Positions 25,481 to 33,421 of a stretch of DNA of 64,000 bases are shown piece by piece. Positions within the stretch are counted from its first letter, which is position 1. Every line of letters starts with the position of its first letter. A program made the position numbers and the translations under genes. The notes under the pieces were generated by a model, which was not told the DNA's origin, ran no database searches, and saw nothing but the letters and a program-made list of their open reading frames with translations. Origin of the DNA: Arthrobacter sp. FW305-BF8 (GTDB taxonomy: Bacteria > Actinomycetota > Actinomycetes > Actinomycetales > Micrococcaceae); NCBI RefSeq assembly GCF_021789315.1, contig NZ_CP084561.1:4278001-4342000 (forward strand), in the 5' to 3' direction.

Positions 25481-26526
25481 CTTTCACGCTTAACGCCGCG
25501 CTGACGGCACGCAACTTCGACGTCTCCCTCACGCTCGGAGCCGCCGAAACCGTCGCCGTGCTGGGCCCCAACGGCGCCGGTAAGTCGACACTGCTGGGGA
25601 TCATCGCCGGGCTCCTCCGCCCCGACAGCGGGCACGCCGTGCTCGGACAGAAATCGCTGTTCAACCTCGACGGCGGGAACAGCCGTTTCCTGCCGCCGCA
25701 CACGCGGGGAACAGCCTTGCTCGCACAGGAACCGCTCCTGTTTCCGCACATGAGCGTGCTGGAGAATGTCGCCTTCGGGCCCCGGGCAGCCGGCGCCAAC
25801 CGGGCAGGTGCGCTGGAGACGGCGCGGCACTGGCTGGCCGAGGTGGAGGCCGCGGAGTTCGCGGACCGGCGGCCCGGCCAGCTCTCGGGCGGTCAGGCGC
25901 AGCGGGTCGCCATCGCCCGCGCCCTGGCCACAGACCCCGAACTGCTTCTGCTCGACGAACCCATGGCTGCCCTCGACATCCATGCCGCCCCCATGCTCCG
26001 CCGGCTCCTCAAACGGGTCCTCGCCAACCGCCGGGCCATCATCATCACGCACGATGTCCTGGACGCGCTCATGCTCGCGGACCGGGCCATCGTCGTCGAA
26101 GGCGGACGCATCACGGAGGAGGGGCCCACCCGCGCGGTCCTGGAGAAACCGCGCAGCAAGTTCGCCGCCGGTTTGGCGGGCATGAACCTTCTGGCCGGCA
26201 TCATCACCGGCCACGGGCTCACGTCCGACGGCGGGCTGGACATCACCGCCCACCCCGAGGACGGTGCCGTCCCCGGCCAGGACGGCGTCGCCGTCTTCTC
26301 GCCGACGGCGGTTTCGGTCTTTCTTACCGCTGAGCACGGCAGCCCGCGGAACTCGTTCGCCGTCACCATCACGGACCTGGAACCCCACGGCGACCAGATC
26401 CGCGTCCACGCCGGCGGCCTGTCCGCGGACATCACCCCAGCAGCCTCGGCAGACCTGGGACTCACCCCGGGAATGACCGTCTACTTCGTCATCAAGGCCA
26501 CCGCCATCGCGGTTTATCCGGCGTGA
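25477..26526 (+). CDS. modC: Molybdate ABC ATPase ModC
   Basis: A 349-aa ATPase. Walker A is GPNGAGKST (30-38), the signature LSGGQAQR is near 136 and LLDEPMAALD follows. The C-terminal 65 residues form a TOBE/Mop-like domain, as in ModC, which may bind molybdate and inhibit transport. The GTG start at 25477 overlaps modB. Its last 13 nt overlap the 3' end of the convergent nucleoside hydrolase gene, with no terminator between them. Confidence 0.92.
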   Translation: MTFTLNAALTARNFDVSLTLGAAETVAVLGPNGAGKSTLLGIIAGLLRPDSGHAVLGQKSLFNLDGGNSRFLPPHTRGTALLAQEPLLFPHMSVLENVAFGPRAAGANRAGALETARHWLAEVEAAEFADRRPGQLSGGQAQRVAIARALATDPELLLLDEPMAALDIHAAPMLRRLLKRVLANRRAIIITHDVLDALMLADRAIVVEGGRITEEGPTRAVLEKPRSKFAAGLAGMNLLAGIITGHGLTSDGGLDITAHPEDGAVPGQDGVAVFSPTAVSVFLTAEHGSPRNSFAVTITDLEPHGDQIRVHAGGLSADITPAASADLGLTPGMTVYFVIKATAIAVYPA

Positions 26527-27353
26527 CTGTGCAGCTGCAGCCGCGCAAAAAAGTCCGCGATGATCAGTCTCGAGTCCACACTCGTGTAGGTCCTTCTGGA
26601 TGGCGAACTGCCCGTTTCCTCGAACCTGGATGTGACGTCGTCGAGCCCGGTGACGACGAGCGGCGCACTGTCTCCCAGGCACCACAGCGGCCCGAATTTG
26701 ACGAAGTCCGGAACCTTTAGGCTGTTGAACCGCTCCCACAGCCACGCGCCGCCCGCACCCGCGTTCCTGAGCGAGTAGTCGAGCTGGGCAACGGATATGA
26801 CGACTTGCCGGTACGTCTCCATGGGAAACTGCCACACGGCGAGTTGTTGGTTGTCCAGCACAAACCGGGCGGCGGCAGGATCGGTGTGATAGTTGTATTC
26901 GTCCTCGTTCGCGGCGGCCCCGCCGACCCAAGCAAGGGTGAACGAGGCGGCGATATCCGGTTCCAGAAGGAGCGCGTCTGCGACGTTCGTCAGCGGGCCG
27001 GCGCATACGAGGACCGTTGGCATGTCTGCAATAGCTCCTGCACGGACAGCGTCAACGATGGCCTGTGCGGCGGCTGTGTTCCGAGGCTGCCCGGTGAACG
27101 GCGCGTCGGAGCCGGCGTGAACGGGGGCCAGATCCGGGAGCTTCAGCACGCGGAGCAAGTCCTCGGCCAGGTCCGCCCCTTCCCGTGCCATGCCGTCGGG
27201 CGGCCCGAACATCGGGTTGGTCAGCGAGCTCGTGACCGCGATGATCCGGTTGGCAGGAGACAACGCATGATGGGCTAGCCCGATAAGCCCATCCGGATCA
27301 CCTGCCCAGTCATTGTCCAGGATGATCCGGCAGCGCGGCCCTACATTGATCAT
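26514..27353 (-). CDS. Nucleoside hydrolase family protein
   Basis: A 279-aa protein of the inosine-uridine preferring nucleoside hydrolase family. The N-terminal metal-binding motif is seen as LDNDWAGDPDG (the usual form is DTDxGxDD), and VLVCAGPLTNVADAL matches the central family segment. It would cleave the N-glycosidic bond of a nucleoside. The ATG at 27353 follows AGGTGA; a GTG two codons upstream is also possible. The changed first motif (Asn, Trp and Pro replacing usual residues) leaves substrate and activity open. It overlaps modC tail to tail. Confidence 0.78.
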   Translation of the reverse strand: MINVGPRCRIILDNDWAGDPDGLIGLAHHALSPANRIIAVTSSLTNPMFGPPDGMAREGADLAEDLLRVLKLPDLAPVHAGSDAPFTGQPRNTAAAQAIVDAVRAGAIADMPTVLVCAGPLTNVADALLLEPDIAASFTLAWVGGAAANEDEYNYHTDPAAARFVLDNQQLAVWQFPMETYRQVVISVAQLDYSLRNAGAGGAWLWERFNSLKVPDFVKFGPLWCLGDSAPLVVTGLDDVTSRFEETGSSPSRRTYTSVDSRLIIADFFARLQLHSHAG

Positions 27354-27404
27354 GTTCACCTGACTAAGCGTCCCCCGGTCAGGCCTGCCCTGCCTTCGAC
27401 GATT

Positions 27405-28667
27405 TCAATGGGTGAAACCCGGTTTCAGCCGCTTGGCCAGCACCGCCGACAGCGCCAGCACCAGGAGTCCGGCCAGCGGCACCACGAAGAGGCCGGCGCG
27501 CAGGCTGGCGGCATCCGCGATGGCGCCGACAACCGGCGGCGAAACCAGGAAGCCCACGCGCATCAGCCAGCTGACCATGGTGAGCCCGGTCCCGGGCCGC
27601 AGCCCGGGTAGTTCGTCCGCGGCGTGCATGGCCGCGGGAACGAGCGTGGCCACGCCGAGGCCAGCGGCCGCGAAGCCGAGAATCGTGCCGGGGATGCTGG
27701 GGACGGCCAGGGCCGTACCCATGCCGACGGCGGCAATCAGTCCCCCGGCCCGCGCCACCGTCCGCTGGCCGAAGCGGTCTACGAGCCGGTCGCCCAGCAG
27801 GCGGCCGATGAACTGCGCCCCGGTCAGGGCCACGAAGCCGAACCCAGCGGGTGTGGTGGCCGCGCCGAGGGTGTCGCTGAGGTAGATGGCCGACCACGAG
27901 CTGCCGGCATCCTCCACCAAAGCCCCCGCCGTTGCGATGAGCACCAGGGCGGCCAGGACGCCGTACTTGGCGACTGTTCCCCGGGCGGCCGACGAAGGCT
28001 CGGAGCCTGGCGCCGCTGTCCCGTTCGCCGCATCAGCGGCGGCGAGCTCGCCGTCGTCGTCCGTTTCCGGCCCGGGCAGGAGGAAGCGGTAGCAGCACAG
28101 CGTCAACGCCGCGAACAGTGCGGCTGAGATGCTGAGGTGGATTCCGGGTGCAAGATCCAGGCCCGCCGCCGCGGCCCCCATCAGGCCGCCCAGCACGGCT
28201 CCGATGCTCCACACCGCGTGCAGCGAGTTGATGATGGAGCGCTGGTACAGCCGCTGGACACGCAGCCCGTGGGCGTTCTGGGCCACGTCGGTCACGGCGT
28301 CCATCGCTCCGGCGAAGAACAGTGCAGCGGCCAGCATCGCCCAGGACGGTGCCATGCCCGCGCAGAGGATCCCGAGGCTGGTCAGGATGGTGCCCGCCAC
28401 CGCGACCCGCGAGGACCGAAAGCGGCGGATCAGCACTCCGGCGGCGAGCCCGGCCAGAAGGGCGCCGAGCGGGAATGCCGCCACTGCAAGCCCGAATTGG
28501 GCGTTGCTCAGACCCAGCTCCGCCATGATGGCCGGGTAGCGGGGCAGCAGGTTGGCGAAGAGCGCGCCGTTGGTGAGGAAGAGGATGGCGACGGCGGCGC
28601 GCGCCTTGCCGGGCACGGCCTGGGCGGCGATCGCAGTGGACGGCGCCGTTGTTGAAGGGTTGTTCAC
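27405..28667 (-). CDS. MFS transporter (YbjJ-like)
   Basis: A 420-aa membrane transporter with about 12 hydrophobic spans split by a charged central loop (about residues 195-230, PETDDDGELAAADAANG region). The family resembles YbjJ-type major facilitator proteins; VLIRRFRSSRVAV is the motif-A-like loop between spans 2 and 3, and GDRLVDRFGQRTVAR its second-half copy. It overlaps the upstream TetR gene as ATGA, so it is probably a repressor-controlled exporter. Cargo is unknown. Confidence 0.85.
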   Translation of the reverse strand: MNNPSTTAPSTAIAAQAVPGKARAAVAILFLTNGALFANLLPRYPAIMAELGLSNAQFGLAVAAFPLGALLAGLAAGVLIRRFRSSRVAVAGTILTSLGILCAGMAPSWAMLAAALFFAGAMDAVTDVAQNAHGLRVQRLYQRSIINSLHAVWSIGAVLGGLMGAAAAGLDLAPGIHLSISAALFAALTLCCYRFLLPGPETDDDGELAAADAANGTAAPGSEPSSAARGTVAKYGVLAALVLIATAGALVEDAGSSWSAIYLSDTLGAATTPAGFGFVALTGAQFIGRLLGDRLVDRFGQRTVARAGGLIAAVGMGTALAVPSIPGTILGFAAAGLGVATLVPAAMHAADELPGLRPGTGLTMVSWLMRVGFLVSPPVVGAIADAASLRAGLFVVPLAGLLVLALSAVLAKRLKPGFTH

Positions 28668-29209
28668 TGCGGAGTCACTATTCTGTTCACGGCGTCGCGA
28701 ACGGTCTCAACGGACATGGGTTCCAGGGCCAGCGCCCGGTGGATGGAGAGGCCCTCAATCAGGGCATCCAGCATCACCGTTGTGGCCGGATCAAAGTGGC
28801 GTTCCAGGGCGGCGCGGCTCCTGGCCATCCAGTTGTCGGTCACCCGGCGCAGGTCCGGGCGGCGCGCGGCCAGGGCGTAGAGCTCGTAGGTAAGCAGGAT
28901 GTTCCGGCGTTCCCCGAGCAGCTCCCCCGTGATGAGGCCCACCACGGCTTCCCGCGCCGCGTCCGGTCCGTCGGCGTTAGCCAGGGCTGCCTCGAAACCG
29001 TCCGCTGTTTCGTCAGCGAGCTTCGTGAAGGCGGCCGCGAACAGATCGTCGAGGCCCTTGAAATGGTAGGTCAGCGAACCGAGGGGCACGTCCGCTGCCT
29101 GGGCGACCTTCCGGTGGGTGGTGGCGGCAACGCCGTGTTCGGCGATGACGTCCAGGGCCACCTCGATAAGCCGCTGCCGGCGGTTGGGGTCGTGGCGGCG
29201 CACGCTCAT
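28664..29209 (-). CDS. TetR/AcrR family transcriptional regulator
   Basis: A 181-aa regulator. The N-terminal helix-turn-helix spans residues 10-55, with TTHRKVAQAADVPLGSLTYHF being the recognition region. The rest is the helical ligand domain. It is the middle gene of a maa-tetR-MFS operon joined by ATGA overlaps at both ends. The large GTAC-rich palindrome upstream of the operon (29802-29850) is its likely operator, giving autoregulation together with the exporter. Confidence 0.9.
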   Translation of the reverse strand: MSVRRHDPNRRQRLIEVALDVIAEHGVAATTHRKVAQAADVPLGSLTYHFKGLDDLFAAAFTKLADETADGFEAALANADGPDAAREAVVGLITGELLGERRNILLTYELYALAARRPDLRRVTDNWMARSRAALERHFDPATTVMLDALIEGLSIHRALALEPMSVETVRDAVNRIVTPQ

Positions 29210-29784
29210 ATGCTGCGGATGACGCGGGCCGGGTTGCCGACGGCGACGACGTTGGCCGGCACGTCCTTCGTCACCACGGCCCCGGCGCCGATCACCGAGT
29301 TCTCCCCCACGGTCACGCCGGGGAGGATGATCGCGCCTCCGCCGATCCAGACGTTGTTCCCGATGGTGATGGGCTGTGCGGCCTCAAGCTTGTCCCGGCG
29401 CGGCCCGGGCTCCACGGGATGGGTGGGCGTCAGCAGCTGGACATTGGGGCCGATCTGTACGTCGTCGCCGATGGTGATGGGGGCAACGTCCAGCGCCGTG
29501 AAGTTGAAGTTGATGAAGGTCCGGGCGCCGATCCGAATGTACTTGCCGTAGTCGACGAAGAACGGCGGCCGGATGTCCGTACCCTCGCCGACCGCGCCGA
29601 GGAGGTCGGCCAGGATCCGCTTCGCCTCATCCCGGTCCCCGGCCCACGTCCTGCCGTAGCGGTCGGCGAGCTCCATGCCGCGGGCGTTGTCGGCGGCGAG
29701 GTTCGGATCGTCGGCGATGTACAGGTCCCCGGCCATCATCCGTTCCTGCATCGTCCTGCTGTCGCCGGCAAAATACTGCTCCAC
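29206..29784 (-). CDS. Sugar O-acetyltransferase (maltose acetyltransferase-like)
   Basis: A 192-aa left-handed beta-helix acetyltransferase of the Maa/LacA/NodL family. It has the N-terminal Maa segment RMMAGDLYIADDPNL and a series of hexapeptide repeats such as ITIGDDVQIG and ITIGNNVWIGGG with NSVIGAGAVVTKDVPANVVAVGNPARV near the end. It acetylates a sugar or related hydroxyl using acetyl-CoA. I choose the GTG at 29784 because GGAGGGA lies 7 nt upstream; the ATG at 29799 lacks such a site. Its stop overlaps the tetR start. Confidence 0.87.
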   Translation of the reverse strand: MEQYFAGDSRTMQERMMAGDLYIADDPNLAADNARGMELADRYGRTWAGDRDEAKRILADLLGAVGEGTDIRPPFFVDYGKYIRIGARTFINFNFTALDVAPITIGDDVQIGPNVQLLTPTHPVEPGPRRDKLEAAQPITIGNNVWIGGGAIILPGVTVGENSVIGAGAVVTKDVPANVVAVGNPARVIRSI

Positions 29785-29801
29785 AATAAATCCCTCCAAA
29801 A

Positions 29802-29850
29802 GGCGTTATGTACAAACGTACACTGGTTGTGTACGGATGTACATAACGCC
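29802..29850. promoter_or_regulatory. Large palindromic operator (TetR-type candidate)
   Basis: Perfect 13-bp arms (29802-29814 and 29838-29850) enclose an inner CGTACA/TGTACG pair. Within it are two copies of TGTAC-N4-GTACA (29810-29823 and 29832-29845 region). This sits 17-66 bp upstream of the acetyltransferase start and is best explained as a double operator for the TetR regulator of that operon. As RNA it could also fold and help terminate the upstream GH51 operon. Confidence 0.7.
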
Positions 29851-29877
29851 TTGGGAAGGTCCTGGACGGGAAGGGGA

Positions 29878-31416
29878 TCAGTTCTTCGCCACGTCCAGCT
29901 CGACGACGGCCCAGGACAGCGCCGGCAGGCTCAGCCTAAGTTCGGAGCCGCTTGCCTTGGCCCCTTCGAGCGGCTTCAGGCCCACGCGGTCCGGGCTGCC
30001 CTGGGCGTTGATCGTGAAGCGGTCCCCGCCCTCTGGAATTTCCAGGACCTCGGCGCGGAGCACCTGCCGGGCGTCGAAGCCACGCAGGGCCACCTCGACG
30101 TCGGCCGCCTCCTCCAGGCCGCGGTTGGCGAAGAACAGCGCCACCCGGCCCGTCTCCTCGTTCCACGTCGCGCTGACGTCCACCAGGTCGGTGTCCCCGA
30201 AGCGGGCGTTCCCGTACTTGTCCGAGTCGACGGACAGGCGCAGGATCTGGCCCTTGGCCAGTTCGGCCATCCGGGCGAAGGGGTGGAAGATGGTCTGCCG
30301 CCAGGCCGGGCCGTTCTCCTCACTGAAGATCGGCGCGATCACGTTCACCAGCTGTGCTTGGTTGGCGATCTTGACCCTGTCGCCGTGCCGGAGCAGCGAG
30401 TTGAGCAGGGTGCCGACCACCACGGCGTCCGTCACGTTGTACTTATCCTCGATGACCCGCGGGTGCTCGCGCCAGCCCGCCTTGGTGACGTTGTGCGGCT
30501 GGTCCTCGGTGTCGAGGCCGCGCTGGTACCAGACGTTCCACTCGTCGAAGGACAGGTTGATGTGCTTCTTGTGCTTGCCCTTCGCACGGACGGCATCGGC
30601 CGTGGCGATCACCGACTCGATGAAGTAGTCGGTGTCGACAGCGCTGGCCAGGAAGCTGCCGACGTCGCCGTCGTGCTCCTGGTAGTAGGCGTGCAGCGAG
30701 ACGTAGTCCACTTCCTCGTAGGCGTGGGTCAGCACGGTCTGTTCCCAGGCGCCAAAGGTCGGCATGCCGGAGTTGGAGCTGCCGCAGGCCACCAGTTCGA
30801 TGTCCGGGTCCACGAACCGCATCGCCTTGGCGGCCTCCTGGGCCAGCCGGCCGTATTCCTCGGCCGTCTTGTGGCCGATCTGCCATGGCCCGTCCATCTC
30901 GTTGCCGAGGCACCACAGCTTGATGTTGAACGGGTCCTTGTGGCCATTCTTGGCGCGCAGGTCGGACAGGTAGGTGCCGCCGGGGTGGTTGGCGTACTCC
31001 ACGATCTCGCGGGCCGCGTCCACTCCCCTGGTGCCGAGGTTGATGGCTTCCATGATTTCCGTGCCGGCCTGCCGGGACCAGTCCACGAACTCGTGCAGGC
31101 CGAAGGCGTTGGTCTCCAAGGTGTGCCAGGCGCCGTCGAGCCGGCGGGGGCGGTTTTCCCGCGGGCCGATGCCGTCCTCCCAGTTGTAGCCGGAGACGAA
31201 GTTGCCGCCGGGGTAGCGGATGACGGTGGCGCCGAGCTCCTTGACGAGCTTGAGCACGTCCTGCCGGAAGCCGTTCTCGTCGGCCTCCGGGTGGCCGGGC
31301 TCGTAGATGCCGGTGTAGACGCAGCGGCCCATGTGCTCAACAAAGGAGCCGAAAAGGCGGCGGGGTACTTCCCCGATGGTGAAGTCGCGGTCGAGGGTGA
31401 TCCTTGCGCGGGACAT
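29878..31416 (-). CDS. Alpha-L-arabinofuranosidase, GH51
   Basis: A 512-aa cytosolic glycoside hydrolase of family 51, which removes terminal alpha-L-arabinofuranosyl units. The catalytic acid/base is Glu173 in LGNEMDG and the nucleophile Glu292 in FDEWNVWY, both in the expected context. The TIM barrel occupies about residues 20-370 and a beta-sandwich the rest. There is no signal peptide, so it works on oligosaccharides imported by the adjacent ABC transporter. It starts at 31416 behind AAGGAGAA and ends the operon with the two permeases and binding protein. Confidence 0.93.
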   Translation of the reverse strand: MSRARITLDRDFTIGEVPRRLFGSFVEHMGRCVYTGIYEPGHPEADENGFRQDVLKLVKELGATVIRYPGGNFVSGYNWEDGIGPRENRPRRLDGAWHTLETNAFGLHEFVDWSRQAGTEIMEAINLGTRGVDAAREIVEYANHPGGTYLSDLRAKNGHKDPFNIKLWCLGNEMDGPWQIGHKTAEEYGRLAQEAAKAMRFVDPDIELVACGSSNSGMPTFGAWEQTVLTHAYEEVDYVSLHAYYQEHDGDVGSFLASAVDTDYFIESVIATADAVRAKGKHKKHINLSFDEWNVWYQRGLDTEDQPHNVTKAGWREHPRVIEDKYNVTDAVVVGTLLNSLLRHGDRVKIANQAQLVNVIAPIFSEENGPAWRQTIFHPFARMAELAKGQILRLSVDSDKYGNARFGDTDLVDVSATWNEETGRVALFFANRGLEEAADVEVALRGFDARQVLRAEVLEIPEGGDRFTINAQGSPDRVGLKPLEGAKASGSELRLSLPALSWAVVELDVAKN

Positions 31417-31480
31417 GTGGGGTTCTCCTTGGTGGTGGAACTGGATCGTCAGAAATCAGGTGAAAAGCGAAGGTGCCGGA

Positions 31481-32377
31481 TCAGGTGCCGGCGAGTCCCG
31501 TCGTCGCAACGCCCTTGATGATCTGGCGCTGGAAGAACAGGAAGACGAGGATGAGCGGCAGTGCCGCGAGCAGCGCGGACGCCATGTTCTGCGCGTACTG
31601 GATGCCGTAGGCGCTCTTGATGGTCTGCAGCCCCACCGGCAGGGTCAGGATGGAGCCGTCGTTGGTGGAGATGAAGGGCCAGAGGAAGTTGTTCCAGGCG
31701 CTGATGAACACGAAGATCGCGACGGCGGCCAGGATGGGGCGTGAGAGCGGCAGGATGATCTGGGTGAAGATCCGCATCCGGCTGGCACCGTCCATCACAG
31801 CGGCCTCCTCAAGCTCACGCGGGATCTGGTCGAAGAACTTCTTGAGCACGAACACCATGGCGGGGTGGATGACCTGCGGCAGGATGATGGCCCACGACGT
31901 GTCAATCATGTGCAGCGCCACCATCTGGTAGAACAGCGGGATGATCAGCACCGGCGGAGGGATGATGATGGAGGCGATGATCACCGTCATCAGCACTTTC
32001 TTGCCGCGGAAGTCGATCCGGGACAGGGCATAGGCCACCAGCGCGGAGATGGCCAGCGTGATCACGGTGATGGCCGCGGAGGTGTAGAGGGAGTTCCACG
32101 TCCACAGCGGGATGTTGCCGTCCTGGAATACCTTGACGAACGCATCGGCAGTGAAGCCCGACGGCGGGATCCAGCTTACTTTCGGCGCTGTGGCATCCGT
32201 TTCGCTCTTGAAAGCGGTGACCGTAGCCCAGGCGAAGGGGATCAGCCACAGGACGGCGAGGATCGCGGCGACCGCCAGGACGGCGGCCCTGCCGGCGGTC
32301 ATCTTCTTGCGGGGCTGGCGGAGTTGCGTGGCGGACGTGCCGCGAAAGGCGGGACGGGTGAGGGTCTGGGTTGCCAT
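31481..32377 (-). CDS. Sugar ABC permease, MalG/AraQ type
   Basis: A 298-aa inner-membrane permease with about six spans. The EAA loop is near residues 185-205 (LEEAAVMDGASRMRIFTQIILP region). The N-terminal 30 residues are a polar cytoplasmic tail. I start at the ATG at 32377, giving normal family length; the frame stays open further upstream only over the preceding permease gene. It pairs with the permease directly upstream (2-nt gap between stop and start). No ATPase gene lies in this operon, so a shared MsmX-type ATPase elsewhere is likely, as is common for such importers. Confidence 0.9.
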   Translation of the reverse strand: MATQTLTRPAFRGTSATQLRQPRKKMTAGRAAVLAVAAILAVLWLIPFAWATVTAFKSETDATAPKVSWIPPSGFTADAFVKVFQDGNIPLWTWNSLYTSAAITVITLAISALVAYALSRIDFRGKKVLMTVIIASIIIPPPVLIIPLFYQMVALHMIDTSWAIILPQVIHPAMVFVLKKFFDQIPRELEEAAVMDGASRMRIFTQIILPLSRPILAAVAIFVFISAWNNFLWPFISTNDGSILTLPVGLQTIKSAYGIQYAQNMASALLAALPLILVFLFFQRQIIKGVATTGLAGT

Positions 32378-32379
32378 GG

Positions 32380-33372
32380 TTATGCACTCCTGCGGCGAGT
32401 GATGAAGAACTGCATGACCGAAACGGTCACGATCAGCCCGAAGAAGATGTAGGAGATGGCTGCGGAGTAGCCCAGCCGGTAGCCGGTGAACCCGGTTTCG
32501 AAGATGTACTGCACCACGGGCCGGGTGGAACCCGCGGGGCCACCGGCGGTCATCTGGTAGACCTGATCGAAGATTTTCAGCGAGGCCAGGATCTGCAGGA
32601 GCACGATCATCACGGTGGTCGGAGTCAGCTGCGGCAGGGTGATGGAGAAGAACTGCCGCCAGGCGCCGGCCCCGTCCAGCGACGCGGCCTCGTAGTGCTG
32701 GGCGGGGATGTTCTGCATGGCGGCCAGGTAGAGCAGGAAGTTGAAGCCCACCGTCCACCACAGCGTGGCGATGACGATGGCCCACATGGCTACGTTCGGG
32801 TCGTTCAGCCAGGCCACCTTGGGAAGCCCGATCTTGGCCAGCGAGTCATTGATCAGGCCCAGCTGCGGGTTGTACATCCAGGAGAAGAAGAGGGAGACCA
32901 CCGTGGATGCGAGCAGGTACGGGGCGAAGTAGGAGAGCCGCCACAGCCACTGGGCCGGCAGCCCGACGTTGACCAGTGCCGCCATAACGAGGGCGACGAG
33001 TACCAGCGGAACCGTGCTGATCACCGTGAAGTAGAGCGTGTTGCCGAGCGAGTGCCACATGTCGGCGTCGGCCAGGGCTTCGGCGTAGTTGGCCAGGCCG
33101 ATCAGGCTGTCGTTGGCTCCCGTAAGGGATTTGCCGGTGAGGCTCATGTACAGGCCGTACAGCAGCGGCCAGACGAGGAACACCAGGAAGAACGCCAGGA
33201 ACGGGGCGGCGAAGCCCCAGCCGTTGAGGTTGTCCCGGGTCCGGCGGGGACTGGACTGCGATGCGTTGGACCGGCCGGGTCCGGACGGTCTTTTGCGGGA
33301 CGGGTTGCTGCGGAACTGGCCGGGCAGCGACGGCGCCTGCTCAGCACTTTCGGATGTTGCTAAGGAACTCAT
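32380..33372 (-). CDS. Sugar ABC permease, MalF/AraP type
   Basis: A 330-aa membrane permease with a long basic cytoplasmic N-terminus (about 45 residues) and about six spans. The EAA loop near residues 235-255 reads HYEAASLDGAGAWRQFF. It is the first channel subunit of the arabinoside importer, located between the binding protein and the second permease. The start at 33372 has AAGGAGTC upstream. Confidence 0.9.
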   Translation of the reverse strand: MSSLATSESAEQAPSLPGQFRSNPSRKRPSGPGRSNASQSSPRRTRDNLNGWGFAAPFLAFFLVFLVWPLLYGLYMSLTGKSLTGANDSLIGLANYAEALADADMWHSLGNTLYFTVISTVPLVLVALVMAALVNVGLPAQWLWRLSYFAPYLLASTVVSLFFSWMYNPQLGLINDSLAKIGLPKVAWLNDPNVAMWAIVIATLWWTVGFNFLLYLAAMQNIPAQHYEAASLDGAGAWRQFFSITLPQLTPTTVMIVLLQILASLKIFDQVYQMTAGGPAGSTRPVVQYIFETGFTGYRLGYSAAISYIFFGLIVTVSVMQFFITRRRSA

Positions 33373-33389
33373 TGGGGACTCCTTTGTCG

Positions 33390-33421
33390 CTCAGTGGCCT
33401 CAGATACTCAGTGGCCTCAGA
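33390..33421. repeat. 15-bp direct repeat at the 3' end of the binding-protein gene
   Basis: CTCAGTGGCCTCAGA occurs at 33390-33404 and 33407-33421, a 17-bp period. The second copy contains the binding-protein stop codon. It looks like a small tandem duplication and has no clear function. Confidence 0.75.

Noticed and set aside
29419..31518. 699-codon open frame on the plus strand
   Set aside because: Antisense to the acetyltransferase and GH51 genes, whose catalytic motifs are clear.
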